Assembly (NCBI RefSeq): GCF_041435055.1
Contig: NZ_CP108002.1
Location: 2,356,001-2,420,000, forward strand
Direction of reading: 5' to 3'
DNA: 64,000 nt
DNA from: Streptomyces sp. NBC_00341
GTDB taxonomy: Bacteria > Actinomycetota > Actinomycetes > Streptomycetales > Streptomycetaceae
Below the pieces are notes generated by a model that worked only from the letters and a program-made list of their open reading frames with translations, was not told the DNA's origin and did not search any database. Positions 52,192 through 59,688 of this stretch are shown one piece after another; positions within the stretch are counted from its first letter, which is position 1, and each line of letters starts with the position of its first letter. The position numbers and the translations under genes are program-made.

Positions 52192-52407
52192 TCAGATAGC
52201 TTCGAAATCTCCGGCCTTGACGCCCGCCACGAACGAGGCGAACGAGGCGACCGGGAAGGACAGCGTGGGGCCGCTCAGATCCTTCGAGTCGCGGACCGGG
52301 ACTGCGCCGGTAGCGGCTGCATGATTCGGAGCCCACTCGACACAGGAACCCCCGTTGTTGCTGTAGGAGGACTTGAGCCAGAGAGCGGGGGGAGAGTCAG
52401 TCGTCAC
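52192..52407 (-). CDS. DUF397 protein (copy 2)
   Basis: A 71-residue DUF397 protein: LWLKSSYSNNGGSCVEWAPN, then VPVRDSKDLSGPTLSFPVASFASFVAGVKAGDFE. Its start overlaps the stop of the XRE regulator by four bases, so it is translationally coupled. In this family the pair behaves as a regulator with a small modulating partner. Confidence 0.9.
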   Translation of the reverse strand: MTTDSPPALWLKSSYSNNGGSCVEWAPNHAAATGAVPVRDSKDLSGPTLSFPVASFASFVAGVKAGDFEAI

Positions 52408-53243
52408 GGGGTGCCCTTTCGTACCTCGTTGATCATGGCCACGGACGCCGTCTGGGAGAGCGATTCGGCCTGTAGCTGATGGTAGGCCCTCACCAGCGGC
52501 AACACTGAGTTGAGTTCGCGGTCCAGGTGCCCCTGGGTCTGCGACTCAACGTAGGAGATTACGGACCGGTCTTGGAGGGTCAGCAGATTCACCAAGCGAT
52601 CGAAGGTCCGACGCTCCCCAAGGTCGAAGGGGGCGAGTTGAAGCATGGTGTTCGGCTGCTCGGCAAAGTCGATCAGACGCTGCAACTGCGCGTCCATAAC
52701 CGCTGGACCACCGACCGGCCGAAGGATGCAACTCTCGTCCAGCACCGCGATCACCAACGGCGGCACCGGGCGAACTAACGCCGCCTGCCGCTCCATGAGG
52801 AACGAGACTCGCTCCTCTGCCTGTTCACGCGTGATGACTCCCCGCCTGACAGAGCTTCCAGCAAGGGCCTGCGCGTACTCTCGCGTCTGCAGTGGACCGG
52901 GAATCACGCCGCACTCAAACAGCCTGATCTCTGCTGCTCGTCCCTCGTACCCCACATACTCCGGGAACCCCTCCAGGAGACTTCCGTTCCGTAGCCCTCC
53001 CCACGCGCGTTCGAACGATTCGGCGGTCCCGGCGAGTCCGAGGGCAACATCGACGCTGCGTGAAAACTTGCGGCTCGGCGGTTTGTTGTCAGTTTCGACG
53101 CCTGAGATGTGCCGTCCCGAGTAGCCCATCAGTGCGCCAAGCTCATCCTGCTTCAGGCCACGTGCCTCCCGTGCCTTGCGCAGGCGTGCACCGAACGCTG
53201 CCCGGGGGCTTCGGCTCGGGTTCAACTCCTTGATGTTTACCAA
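52404..53243 (-). CDS. XRE family regulator with DUF5753 domain (WhiJ-like)
   Basis: Residues 15-75 form a helix-turn-helix: AFGARLRKAREARGLKQDELGALMGYSGRHISGVETDNKPPSRKF. Residues 95-275 are the DUF5753 ligand/partner domain (FECGVIPGPLQTREYAQAL, ERVSFLMERQAALVRPVPPLVIAVLDESCILRPVGG, NTMLQLAPFDLGER). I chose TTG at 53243 because GGAGGGAA is directly before it; the frame extends upstream without a site. It leads the two DUF397 genes. Confidence 0.92.
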   Translation of the reverse strand: MVNIKELNPSRSPRAAFGARLRKAREARGLKQDELGALMGYSGRHISGVETDNKPPSRKFSRSVDVALGLAGTAESFERAWGGLRNGSLLEGFPEYVGYEGRAAEIRLFECGVIPGPLQTREYAQALAGSSVRRGVITREQAEERVSFLMERQAALVRPVPPLVIAVLDESCILRPVGGPAVMDAQLQRLIDFAEQPNTMLQLAPFDLGERRTFDRLVNLLTLQDRSVISYVESQTQGHLDRELNSVLPLVRAYHQLQAESLSQTASVAMINEVRKGTP

Positions 53244-53335
53244 CGTTCCCTCCGTTTTCAGAACATTGAATACGGCCTGACCGTAGGCCACGCTGGGCCG
53301 CCTTGGTAGTGGGATGACTACGGAGAGGCACGATC

Positions 53336-53593
53336 GTGTGCGCAGAAGCCGACCCCCTGAGCGGACACGCTCACCCCGCACCCACCCCCGGCACGCTCAT
53401 GGTGGACATAGGCCGAGGCAACCAAGTAGGCGAGTTCCGGGGCCTCGCCGGCCCGTACTGGTCGCTGCGACCGGTCTGCGGCGGACAGGAATGGGAGGCC
53501 GAGCCCGAGCACGTACGCCTCGCGGACCCCATAGAGCGGCTGCGCGCCCAGAACGCGCGGTGCAACGCACGGAGCCGGGGTGAGGTGCTGTGA
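53336..53593 (+). CDS. Small protein of unknown function beside the XRE regulator
   Basis: An 85-residue product with TLMVDIGRGNQVGEFRGLAGPYWSLRPVCGGQEWEAEPEHVRLADPIERLRAQNAR. Such proteins are often found divergent from XRE-DUF5753 genes, but no function is known to me. Its stop overlaps the next start (GTGA). Confidence 0.65.
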   Translation: MCAEADPLSGHAHPAPTPGTLMVDIGRGNQVGEFRGLAGPYWSLRPVCGGQEWEAEPEHVRLADPIERLRAQNARCNARSRGEVL

Positions 53594-53793
53594 CAGCTCC
53601 GACGGACGACCTGCGCTCCGAGTTGGACCGCATCGCATCGGACCCCGAAACCCGCGCGCTGTTCCGCACCGAGCTGGACCGTGCGATTGCCGAACACGTG
53701 GCGAAAGCAGCCGAGTTGACAGCCTTCACAGAAGCAGCGGCCGAAGCGCTGCACGCGTTGGTCCGGCTCCCGGCCGGGGAGCAGGCCGCGTGA
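53590..53793 (+). CDS. Small helical protein of unknown function
   Basis: A 67-residue, mostly helical protein (LRSELDRIASDPETRALFRTELDRAIAEHVAKAAELTAF). Its start and stop both overlap neighbours by four bases, so it is the middle gene of a coupled triplet. Confidence 0.6.
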   Translation: MTAPTDDLRSELDRIASDPETRALFRTELDRAIAEHVAKAAELTAFTEAAAEALHALVRLPAGEQAA

Positions 53794-54308
53794 GCGGCGT
53801 CCCCTACGCGGCGGAGATCACCGCGACGACCGGCGGGAGGCCCGTCTCTCTCGGCCGGGCCATCCTGCCGAACCGTCGGCTCGCACTCCGGTGGCTGCGA
53901 CGGCAGGCGCACCGTCTCGCGGACGGGCTCGGCGCCCCCGAGCCCGAACCGTCGATCAGCTTTCGCAGCCCCGCCGTTCCGGACGGGCTACGGGCGTGGG
54001 CAGAGGCCCCTGACCAGCAGGAGCACGCGATGGCGCGGCTGGCGGCCGGGGGCCCCGATGTGCTCACCGTGCTCGACCCGGCGGCGGGGCTGCTGGTGAC
54101 GCTCGCCGGTTGGCCCGTCCGACAACGCCGCGCCGCAGCCGGGTACGGCGCTCCCGAGCCCCCTCCCCACCCGTACCCGCGCGCTGCCGCGCATCGCGCG
54201 GGCCGGGCCCCACGTTCCCTCGACCGGAGGCCGTACGGTGATCCACTGCAATTCCCGCGTCTGTCCGCCCTGGTTCGAGACCGCGCAGGCTCATCAGCAG
54301 GCGGGTAG
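53790..54308 (+). CDS. Protein of unknown function, third in a coupled triplet
   Basis: A 172-residue product. The first 115 residues look like a real domain (GRAILPNRRLALRWLRRQAHRLADGL, LTVLDPAAGLLVTLAGWP). The last 55 residues are Pro/Arg-rich and overlap the next gene by 71 bases in another frame, so the end may have been extended by a frameshift. Confidence 0.55.
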   Translation: MSGVPYAAEITATTGGRPVSLGRAILPNRRLALRWLRRQAHRLADGLGAPEPEPSISFRSPAVPDGLRAWAEAPDQQEHAMARLAAGGPDVLTVLDPAAGLLVTLAGWPVRQRRAAAGYGAPEPPPHPYPRAAAHRAGRAPRSLDRRPYGDPLQFPRLSALVRDRAGSSAGG

Positions 54309-54567
54309 TCCAGTACTCCCCCACTCCCTGGTCTGCGAACTGGCCCAGGGGCATTCCGACGAGCACGCCGGTCATCTGGAGGACATGGGGCGCGGCACCT
54401 TCGACGTTTGGGTGCGCTGGAACGGCGACGAATTCACCTACGTCTGTGCCGCGCCGTGCGAGATGGTCGACCCAACTCTCTCTCCCCACCGGCAACAGGC
54501 CTGCATGCTGTTCGTCGACCACGCGCCGGGCCACTCCTGGGAGTTCGAGGATCTCCTGCACGACTGA
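54238..54567 (+). CDS. Cys/His-rich small protein of unknown function
   Basis: A 109-residue protein with spaced Cys and His (CNSRVCPPWF, CELAQGHSDEHAGH, CAAPCEMVDP, FVDHAPGHSWEFEDLLHD), which could bind metal. The family is not known to me. A frameshifted partial copy of its second half lies at 58500-58697 on the same strand. GTG start with CCGTACG context; it overlaps the preceding gene. Confidence 0.6.
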   Translation: MIHCNSRVCPPWFETAQAHQQAGSPVLPHSLVCELAQGHSDEHAGHLEDMGRGTFDVWVRWNGDEFTYVCAAPCEMVDPTLSPHRQQACMLFVDHAPGHSWEFEDLLHD

Positions 54568-54944
54568 AGCCCGCCACCCCGGGTGCCCTGACATTCATGG
54601 ACGCCCGGGCAACCGACTCGGTGCAGGAGTACCCATTGCCTCTGACAGTTCCCGGGGTCTGACCCAATACTCCCGACGACGGGTCCCCCATGGCTCGGAA
54701 GTCGGATCGGTGCGTGGCCACTCGACCGACGTTCCGGTTCACGCAAGCGTGATTTGCTCCCGGCCAACGTGCTCCAGTTCATCCCCCGCCCGAACGGTGA
54801 GGCCAACGGTGGCAACAGCGGCACGTGAAGCACTCGCGAAGAGTCGATCACCGATCCCTACAGAGATGCTCCCGGATTGAAGCCGCAGGGCCCCCGGTGC
54901 GGTTCAGGGGTTTCGTTCGTGGGTCGGAGTGTCAGCCCGGTGGG
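54568..54944. other. Intergenic region with a possible gene remnant
   Basis: The 377 bases hold no clear gene. On the minus strand, 54766-54902 reads SGSISVGIGDRLFASASRAA and ends DELEHVGREQITLA before a stop, which resembles the C-terminus of a real protein but lacks a start codon. It could be a remnant. Confidence 0.3.
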
Positions 54945-56396
54945 TTAGACCGTGAGCCTCACGGCCTCGAACCAGTGGTCGTTTGCGGTGGTGCCGACGA
55001 ACATGTACTCGGGGCGCTTGTTCTTGCAGATCTGTGGGCCCCAGCCACCACCGCCCATCTTGGCCGTGTGGCAGACGGAGCCGTCACCGATGTTCATGGC
55101 GAAGCCCGTCAGGAATGGGGCGCCCTTCTTCGAGCTGCCGATGTAGTTGTTCTTGCCGTCCGCGACGACGGCCGTCCAGTTCGGGGCCCATTTGGAATTG
55201 CCGCCCGTCGAACCCGGGTCGTGCAGCAAGGCGTTGGCGGAGGAGCCTTCGACGTTCCACACCGCGATGTTGAGGGCCGTGATCTTCTTGCCCTGGTCCG
55301 TCGTGCCGGTGATGGTCCCGTCGCACACCGGCTGCTGCCAGCCGTGTCCTGCCACGAAGGCCCGGTAGCAGATGTGTCGCCCGTGGGGGTCGTTCTTCGC
55401 GAGGCTGTTCATAACGCTGGCGGCCGTCCCCGGCGGTGCTTTCGCCGTCACAGTGGCCGTGGGCCGGGTCGCGGGCGCCTTCGGCGGCGGTGGCGGGGCG
55501 ATCGCCGCCTTGAGGGTCGGTGTGGTGGACGGCCTCACCGTCTCTTTCTTCTTCTCCTTCTCCTTCTTCTTCTCACTCGGTGTCACGGAGGGCTTCGGTG
55601 ACTCGCTGGTGTAGGTCTCCGGGGGCACAGGGCGTTCGCTGTTCAGAACCGTGCCCGCCGCGTTCTGTGTCTGCTCCTTCTCGGGCTTGCGGTCGTTCTG
55701 GCCCGCCACGAGGAACGGCACCGAGATCAGTACCGCACCGGCGATCGCCGCCGCGGCCAGCATCGGCTTCTTCAGACGGCCGTTGGGCGGTACGTCGTCC
55801 GCGTGCGTACCCGCGCCGCCGCCGCCGTCTCCCGCCGCTGCCGCAGCGGCGGCGGCGGGCGGGGTCCCCCCGACGGTGCGGGTGGTGGCGGGCGCTACGG
55901 CCGGGTCAGGGTCCGGGTCCGGGTCCGGGGACGCGGACGATGCCGACGTCGCCGAAGTGGCCCCGGCCTCCGCGGAGGTGGTCGACGTGGCTTCGGAGGG
56001 CTCCTCCGCCGCCGGCTCCGGAGTGCCGCCGGCCCGCGCGGCACCGACGGCCGAAGAGGCACCGGCGGCGCCCTCGCCACCCGCCTGTTCCTCGGTCTCC
56101 TTCTGGCTGCCCGCGGCCTCGGGAGCCTCGTGGCCGGAGCCCTCGCTCTCCTCGCTCTCGCTCGAAGGGCTGCGCGCGCCCGCGTCCGGGCCGGCCGCAG
56201 GGAAGGAGGTGTCCTTGCCGTTGCGTGATCCGCCCGGCATCAGGGCGTCGCCGGGGTCTCCGGCCGTTCCTCGCATCGGAACCGCCCGGCGGACAGACAC
56301 CGGTGAACTCGCGGACGGGTCGACTGCCCCGGAGGCGCCTGCGGATGCGTCCGGCCGCGACGGTATGTGGCTGGAAGGATCATGCTCGCGTGCCAT
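54945..56396 (-). CDS. Membrane-anchored protein with ChW-like extracellular domain
   Basis: Residues 1-210 are a long acidic Ser/Ala/Pro/Glu-rich cytoplasmic stretch with a DPDPDPDP run. A membrane helix follows (about 213-235: LAAAAIAGAVLISVPFLVAG), then a Lys/Glu and Pro-rich stalk, then a C-terminal domain of about 150 residues with CYRAFVAGHGWQQPVCDGTITGTTDQGKKITALNIAV, NWTAVVADGKNNYIGS, GGGGWGPQICKN and NDHWFEAVRLTV. The GxGWQ...DG...GTT...ITAL pattern is like the clostridial hydrophobic-with-conserved-W repeat. Likely a cell-surface protein; the role is unknown. Confidence 0.7.
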   Translation of the reverse strand: MAREHDPSSHIPSRPDASAGASGAVDPSASSPVSVRRAVPMRGTAGDPGDALMPGGSRNGKDTSFPAAGPDAGARSPSSESEESEGSGHEAPEAAGSQKETEEQAGGEGAAGASSAVGAARAGGTPEPAAEEPSEATSTTSAEAGATSATSASSASPDPDPDPDPAVAPATTRTVGGTPPAAAAAAAAGDGGGGAGTHADDVPPNGRLKKPMLAAAAIAGAVLISVPFLVAGQNDRKPEKEQTQNAAGTVLNSERPVPPETYTSESPKPSVTPSEKKKEKEKKKETVRPSTTPTLKAAIAPPPPPKAPATRPTATVTAKAPPGTAASVMNSLAKNDPHGRHICYRAFVAGHGWQQPVCDGTITGTTDQGKKITALNIAVWNVEGSSANALLHDPGSTGGNSKWAPNWTAVVADGKNNYIGSSKKGAPFLTGFAMNIGDGSVCHTAKMGGGGWGPQICKNKRPEYMFVGTTANDHWFEAVRLTV

Positions 56397-56754
56397 GCGG
56401 TTCCTTACTCAAGTCTCGGTTGGGGCTCATGTCACGACCCGGTGCCCACGGCGCCCGCCCATGACTGGAATTCATCCGATCCAGCCGTTCCGGGGGAGCG
56501 AAGGGCCGGGCGGGGCAGACGACTTCGCAGGAGGCAAAACCCATCGACAGGCGATCGGCAGGCCAGTGCACCGGGCACGCGCCGGCGTGCGGTGGCGCGA
56601 GGCAAGCCCGAACGGCCCGGTTCCGGAACGACCGTACAGGAACTGCGTAGACCATGGTCGGCCGATCGGGCTCAAGGGCGTCAACGTCGTCGGTGTCGCC
56701 ACAGCTTCACGCCTGCAGCGGAAGACAGTTCCGATCCCGGACCAATCCGGTATT

Positions 56755-56893
56755 CCCAACTCGCTTCTGGATTCGTCGGTTGCTCGTTTCGAGAGGTTCG
56801 AGAGGTTCGAGATCATCGCGATGCGGATCATGCTTTCGGAGTGTGCGGGTTGGTCTCGTAGTCGCGGGCGAGGCGGCGGTGCATCATGATCCA
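56755..56893 (-). pseudogene. IS5-type transposase C-terminal remnant
   Basis: One minus-strand frame reads IMMHRRLARDYETNPHTP and then stops; the next frame continues SESMIRIAMISNLS...SKRATDE. Together they match the ending RRLARDYET-P-SEAMI-A-I--L-KR common to IS5-family transposases. A one-base deletion near 56842 separates the frames, and a 9-bp direct repeat (TCTCGAACC) duplicates NLS. The N-terminal part of the transposase is absent. Confidence 0.65.
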
Positions 56894-56905
56894 GGCGGTT
56901 GGGTC

Positions 56906-56996
56906 GGCCGCGCGGTGAGGTGCTCGCCGTGGACGAGTCCGGTTCCGCGCGGCCTCCCGCCGAACCGGACATGACGGTTTCCCTGTCATCCGGCTC
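56906..56996 (-). ncRNA. Group II intron domains V and VI
   Basis: Domain V begins GAGCCGGATGACAGG, has a GAAA tetraloop and closes CCGTCATGTCCGGTTCG; the AGC catalytic triad is at its second to fourth bases. Domain VI is a 10-bp stem, GGCCGCGCGG with CCGCGCGGCC (56906-56915 and 56945-56954 in plus coordinates), enclosing a long loop. Confidence 0.75.
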
Positions 56997-57004
56997 TCCA
57001 GTGA

Positions 57005-57151
57005 CTACGGCGTGAGTGTTCTGACCGGCTGTTCCGAGTGGATGCGGTCGTGGCAGACGTCGCAGGCCACGACCGTTTTGCGGCGTCGTTGGAGCATGAC
57101 GCGTGCCGAGTACTGCGGCACCGTCGCACCGTGGTGGGCACAGGTCCACGG
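57005..57151 (-). pseudogene. Group II intron maturase C-terminal fragment
   Basis: The frame ending in a stop at 57005 reads CAHHGATVPQYSARVMLQRR, then RKTVVACDVCHDRIHSEQPV. This matches the RRRKTLVVC-CH--IH ending of the HNH domain of intron-encoded maturases. Only the last 48 codons or so remain. Confidence 0.75.
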
Positions 57152-57152
57152 T

Positions 57153-58403
57153 TCAGTAACGGAGGAGTGCACCGTCCGCAGTGGTGAGGTGGTCGAAGGC
57201 GGCGGACGCGTGGTCGCTCAGTTGCCTGATCTGAGCGTCGGTGTACCAGGCCCTGCTGTAGGTGAGATCGACGGCCAGCCGTGCCTGGTAGCGGCTGACG
57301 ACGGCGAAGATCATCGGTACGTGGCCGAGCGGAGCCAGGCGCACATCGCTGACCCGCAGGCCCTCGGGGAGGGCGGGTTCGGTGATGGTGCCCACGTTGG
57401 TGATGACGAGGCTGGGCGGGTGCTGGTCGAGCATGTAGGGGAAGGCCGCCAGTTCCATCGCCGCGGCCCCGCTGTCCAGGTCTGCCTTCAGCCGGGCGGC
57501 CAGGTCCTGCCCGACCGCGACGGGGTCGGCCTCCCCGCTGACCTCCAGGCGGATGGACGTGGTGGTCGCGGCGGACTGCAGTACCTCGGCCGGCAGGGGC
57601 GGGGTGAGCCTGCGGCGCATGTCGACCGCGGTGGTGCACAGCAGCCGGGCCGGGCCGTCCTGATTCGGCAGCAGGGAGCGCAGGCTGGTCAACAGGACTC
57701 CCGAGACCAGGGAGTTGACCGACAGCGAGGCCTCCCTCGCGCGCCGCACCAGCCCCTCGCACCGGTCGCCGTCGAGATCGATCCCGATGACGCGGAGGCT
57801 CATGTCCTCCCCGGGGCCACCGTCGTGGGAGGCGAGGGCGGGCACGAGTGCGGGCGGCCTCTCGGCATCCAGCCGCGCGCGTTCGGCCACGAAGTCCCGC
57901 AACTGCGCGGAGGTGAAGCGGGGAGCGAGCAGGTCGTCCAGGGCCGGTCCCAGGACCGGCTGGATCAGGCCTGCGGAGACGGGGCGGCCGGTGGCCAGCG
58001 AGGTGTAGGTGTCCCACAGGCGCTGGTGGAGGGAGAGGTAGCTCATCCCGTCCGAGAACGCCCTCGGCAGGCTCAACACCACCCGGGTACGTCCCGGCTC
58101 CCGCACCACGGTTGCCCGCAGCAGCGGACCCTGATCCCAGGCGAGAGGGGCGTTGATCTCCTCGTCGAAATCGGCGCCGTGCCCGAGAACCGGCCCCGCG
58201 TCCGCGTCCGGGATGACGACCAGCGGCTGGTTCCCCGGCCCCTGGGTGATCTTTCCAGTGAGCAGCGGCGTACTGGCTTGCAGGTGGGCCAGGGCCTGCG
58301 CGAGGACCGCGTCGTCCAGATCACCCGCCACGTCACAGGACAGGACAAGCCGCACACCGGCCGCGGTGATGGCCGCCTCGTGCGGCGCGAGCGAACGCTC
58401 CAC
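57153..58403 (-). CDS. Condensation/acyltransferase-fold protein lacking catalytic histidines
   Basis: A 416-residue protein of the chloramphenicol acetyltransferase-like superfamily, closest to condensation domains and PapA/WES acyltransferases. RLVLSCDVAGDLDDAVLAQALAHLQASTPLLTGKI is the typical start, LRATVVREPGRTRVVLSLPRAFSDGMSYLSLHQRLWDTY holds the active-site motif, and a second subdomain has VNSLVSGVLLTSLRSLLP and SLVITNVGTI. Where HHxxxDG is expected the sequence is PRAFSDG, so both histidines are replaced and only Asp-Gly remains. GTG at 58403 follows AGAGGGG. It may bind rather than transfer acyl groups. Confidence 0.78.
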   Translation of the reverse strand: MERSLAPHEAAITAAGVRLVLSCDVAGDLDDAVLAQALAHLQASTPLLTGKITQGPGNQPLVVIPDADAGPVLGHGADFDEEINAPLAWDQGPLLRATVVREPGRTRVVLSLPRAFSDGMSYLSLHQRLWDTYTSLATGRPVSAGLIQPVLGPALDDLLAPRFTSAQLRDFVAERARLDAERPPALVPALASHDGGPGEDMSLRVIGIDLDGDRCEGLVRRAREASLSVNSLVSGVLLTSLRSLLPNQDGPARLLCTTAVDMRRRLTPPLPAEVLQSAATTTSIRLEVSGEADPVAVGQDLAARLKADLDSGAAAMELAAFPYMLDQHPPSLVITNVGTITEPALPEGLRVSDVRLAPLGHVPMIFAVVSRYQARLAVDLTYSRAWYTDAQIRQLSDHASAAFDHLTTADGALLRY

Positions 58404-58499
58404 GGTGAACCCCTCTCGTAGGACCGCTGCACCATCGCGCAACAGGGCACCGCTTCGGGGCCGAAGAGCCGGATGTCCCCTCGGACGGATGAACGCTCC

Positions 58500-58697
58500 G
58501 ACATGCGGTCGCGGCGCCTTCGACGTACGGGTGCGCTGCGCCGGAACGGCGACTGCTTCACCTACGTCTGTGCCGCACAGTGCGAGATGGTGGACCCGGC
58601 CCTCGCTCCCCACCGGCAACAGGACTGCCTGCTGTTCGTCGACCACACGCCGGGACACTCCGGGGAGTTCGAGGACCTTCTGCACGACTGGGAGTAG
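58500..58697 (+). pseudogene. Frameshifted partial copy of the Cys/His-rich gene at 54238
   Basis: The stretch GACATG...CTGCACGACTGGGAGTAG is a copy of 54380-54567. It encodes GRGAFDVRVR in one frame and then, after a 4-bp insertion at about 58538-58542, NGDCFTYVCAAQCEMVDP to FEDLLHDWE in another. The first half of the gene is absent. Confidence 0.75.
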
Positions 58698-58698
58698 G

Positions 58699-58992
58699 TC
58701 AGTCGATGCCTTCGACGATACGGAAGTCGCGCTCGACGCCGTCGGAAAGTGCGACCAGCGCCTCCTGGTAGGCCGCGCTCTCGTACGCCGCGACGGCCTG
58801 CTCGAAGCTGTCGAACTCGATCAGGACGGTGCGCTCGGGGATTCCGGCGCCATGCGCCACGACCCGACCGCCACGGGCGAAGATCCGACCGCCCCCGGCC
58901 TTGACGGCCGTGGGGGCAAGCTTGTTGTAGGCGGCCAGCTTCTCGGGGTCCGAGATGGTGCGGTAGGCGCTGACCCAGTAGCCCTTGGGCAT
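58699..58992 (-). CDS. DUF1330 family protein
   Basis: A 97-residue dimeric alpha-beta barrel protein. MPKGYWVSAYRTISDPEKLAAYNKLAPTAVKAGGGRIFARGG is the DUF1330 start and RTVLIEFDSFEQAVAAYESAAYQEAL the second half. Members are thought to be small-molecule binding proteins or enzymes with unknown substrates. GGAGGTTCC precedes the ATG. Confidence 0.92.
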   Translation of the reverse strand: MPKGYWVSAYRTISDPEKLAAYNKLAPTAVKAGGGRIFARGGRVVAHGAGIPERTVLIEFDSFEQAVAAYESAAYQEALVALSDGVERDFRIVEGID

Positions 58993-59059
58993 GGAACCTC
59001 CAGTGTGGGGACGAGTACGTCCGACTTACGGGTTGGTGGTCGGTAGGAGCGGAACGTAG

Positions 59060-59620
59060 TCACCGCGCGGGGAACGGGGTACCCCAGGGTTCCTCTTCCA
59101 GCAGGAGGCCGTTGGCCAGGTAGCTGATGGTTCGGTACCAGCCGACCAGTACGAGCAGTTCAAGTAACTGGGCCTCTTCGTAGGACCTGCGCAGGGCATC
59201 CCAGGTGGACTGGGTGAGCCGGTTCGTGTCGTTCAGTTCGTCCACGGCGTGGAGCAGTGCCGTGTGGCGTGGCGACCATGGAGCGCCGACTGCTGCGTCG
59301 GGGTAGGTAGTTGCCCGGAGTTGTTGCGGGTCGAGTCCGGCCTGCGGGGCCAGGGTCGCGGCGTGGACGCCCCATTCGTAAGCGCAGGCGGATCGCGCGG
59401 TCACGCGGGCGATGACGATCTCCCGGTCGATGGCGGGGAGGAGCCCATGGCCAAGCAGACCGGCACCGAGGGCGAACATGCGTGAGGCCAGCTCCGGGTT
59501 ACGGTGCAGTACGCGGAACAGCGCGAGGGGCTCGTGCGGCACACCCGGCGGCATCCATCGGCGGAGCGCCCGGTCGACGTCGGCGGGGTAGGGCGGGGTG
59601 AGCGGTTCTATGCGTGACAT
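59060..59620 (-). CDS. Carboxymuconolactone decarboxylase family protein
   Basis: A 186-residue AhpD/CMD-fold protein. LFRVLHRNPELASRMFALGAGLLGHGLLPAIDREIVIARVTARSACAYEWGVH holds the core with one Cys and the YEWGVH His; the second Cys of the AhpD CxxC pair is missing. QLLELLVLVGWYRTISYLANGLLLE closes the fold. AGGAGGTG lies before the ATG. It is divergent from the HxlR gene, which probably regulates it in response to a quinone or other reactive compound. Confidence 0.9.
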   Translation of the reverse strand: MSRIEPLTPPYPADVDRALRRWMPPGVPHEPLALFRVLHRNPELASRMFALGAGLLGHGLLPAIDREIVIARVTARSACAYEWGVHAATLAPQAGLDPQQLRATTYPDAAVGAPWSPRHTALLHAVDELNDTNRLTQSTWDALRRSYEEAQLLELLVLVGWYRTISYLANGLLLEEEPWGTPFPAR

Positions 59621-59635
59621 CGCGACACCTCCTGC

Positions 59636-59674
59636 TTCGATTTTCGAATCACTATGATGCTTCGATAACCGAAG
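59636..59674. promoter_or_regulatory. Paired palindromes between CMD and HxlR genes
   Basis: TTCGATTTTCGAA (59636-59648) and CTTCGATAACCGAAG (59660-59674) are perfect palindromes sharing the CTTCGAT half, with starts 25 bases apart. They probably are HxlR binding sites controlling both divergent genes. Confidence 0.65.
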
Positions 59675-59688
59675 CGCAAGGAGTGAGT

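Larger units (their letters stand above)
56903..57151 (-). mobile_element. 3' remnant of a group II intron
   Basis: On the minus strand the order is maturase C-terminus with HNH-like domain (57151-57005), a short gap, domain V (56996-56961) and domain VI (56954-56906), which is exactly the 3' end of a bacterial group II intron. The 5' ribozyme domains and the reverse transcriptase are missing, so it cannot be mobile by itself. It abuts the transposase remnant, which may have been its insertion target. Confidence 0.75.
56397..57152. other. Mobile-element graveyard
   Basis: These 756 bases contain no intact gene. From right to left they hold the 3' part of a group II intron (maturase C-terminus, domains V and VI), then the C-terminus of an IS5-type transposase with a frameshift, then about 350 bases (56400-56755) in which I recognise nothing. 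Confidence 0.7.

Noticed and set aside
54766..54902. Minus-strand fragment SGSISVGIGDRLFASASRAA to ITLA as a gene
   Set aside because: It has a plausible C-terminus but no start codon and no recognised family; noted only as a possible remnant.
58404..58685. N-terminal extension of the condensation-fold protein
   Set aside because: This part is antisense to the duplicated Cys/His-rich gene fragment; the GTG at 58403 has a good ribosome site.
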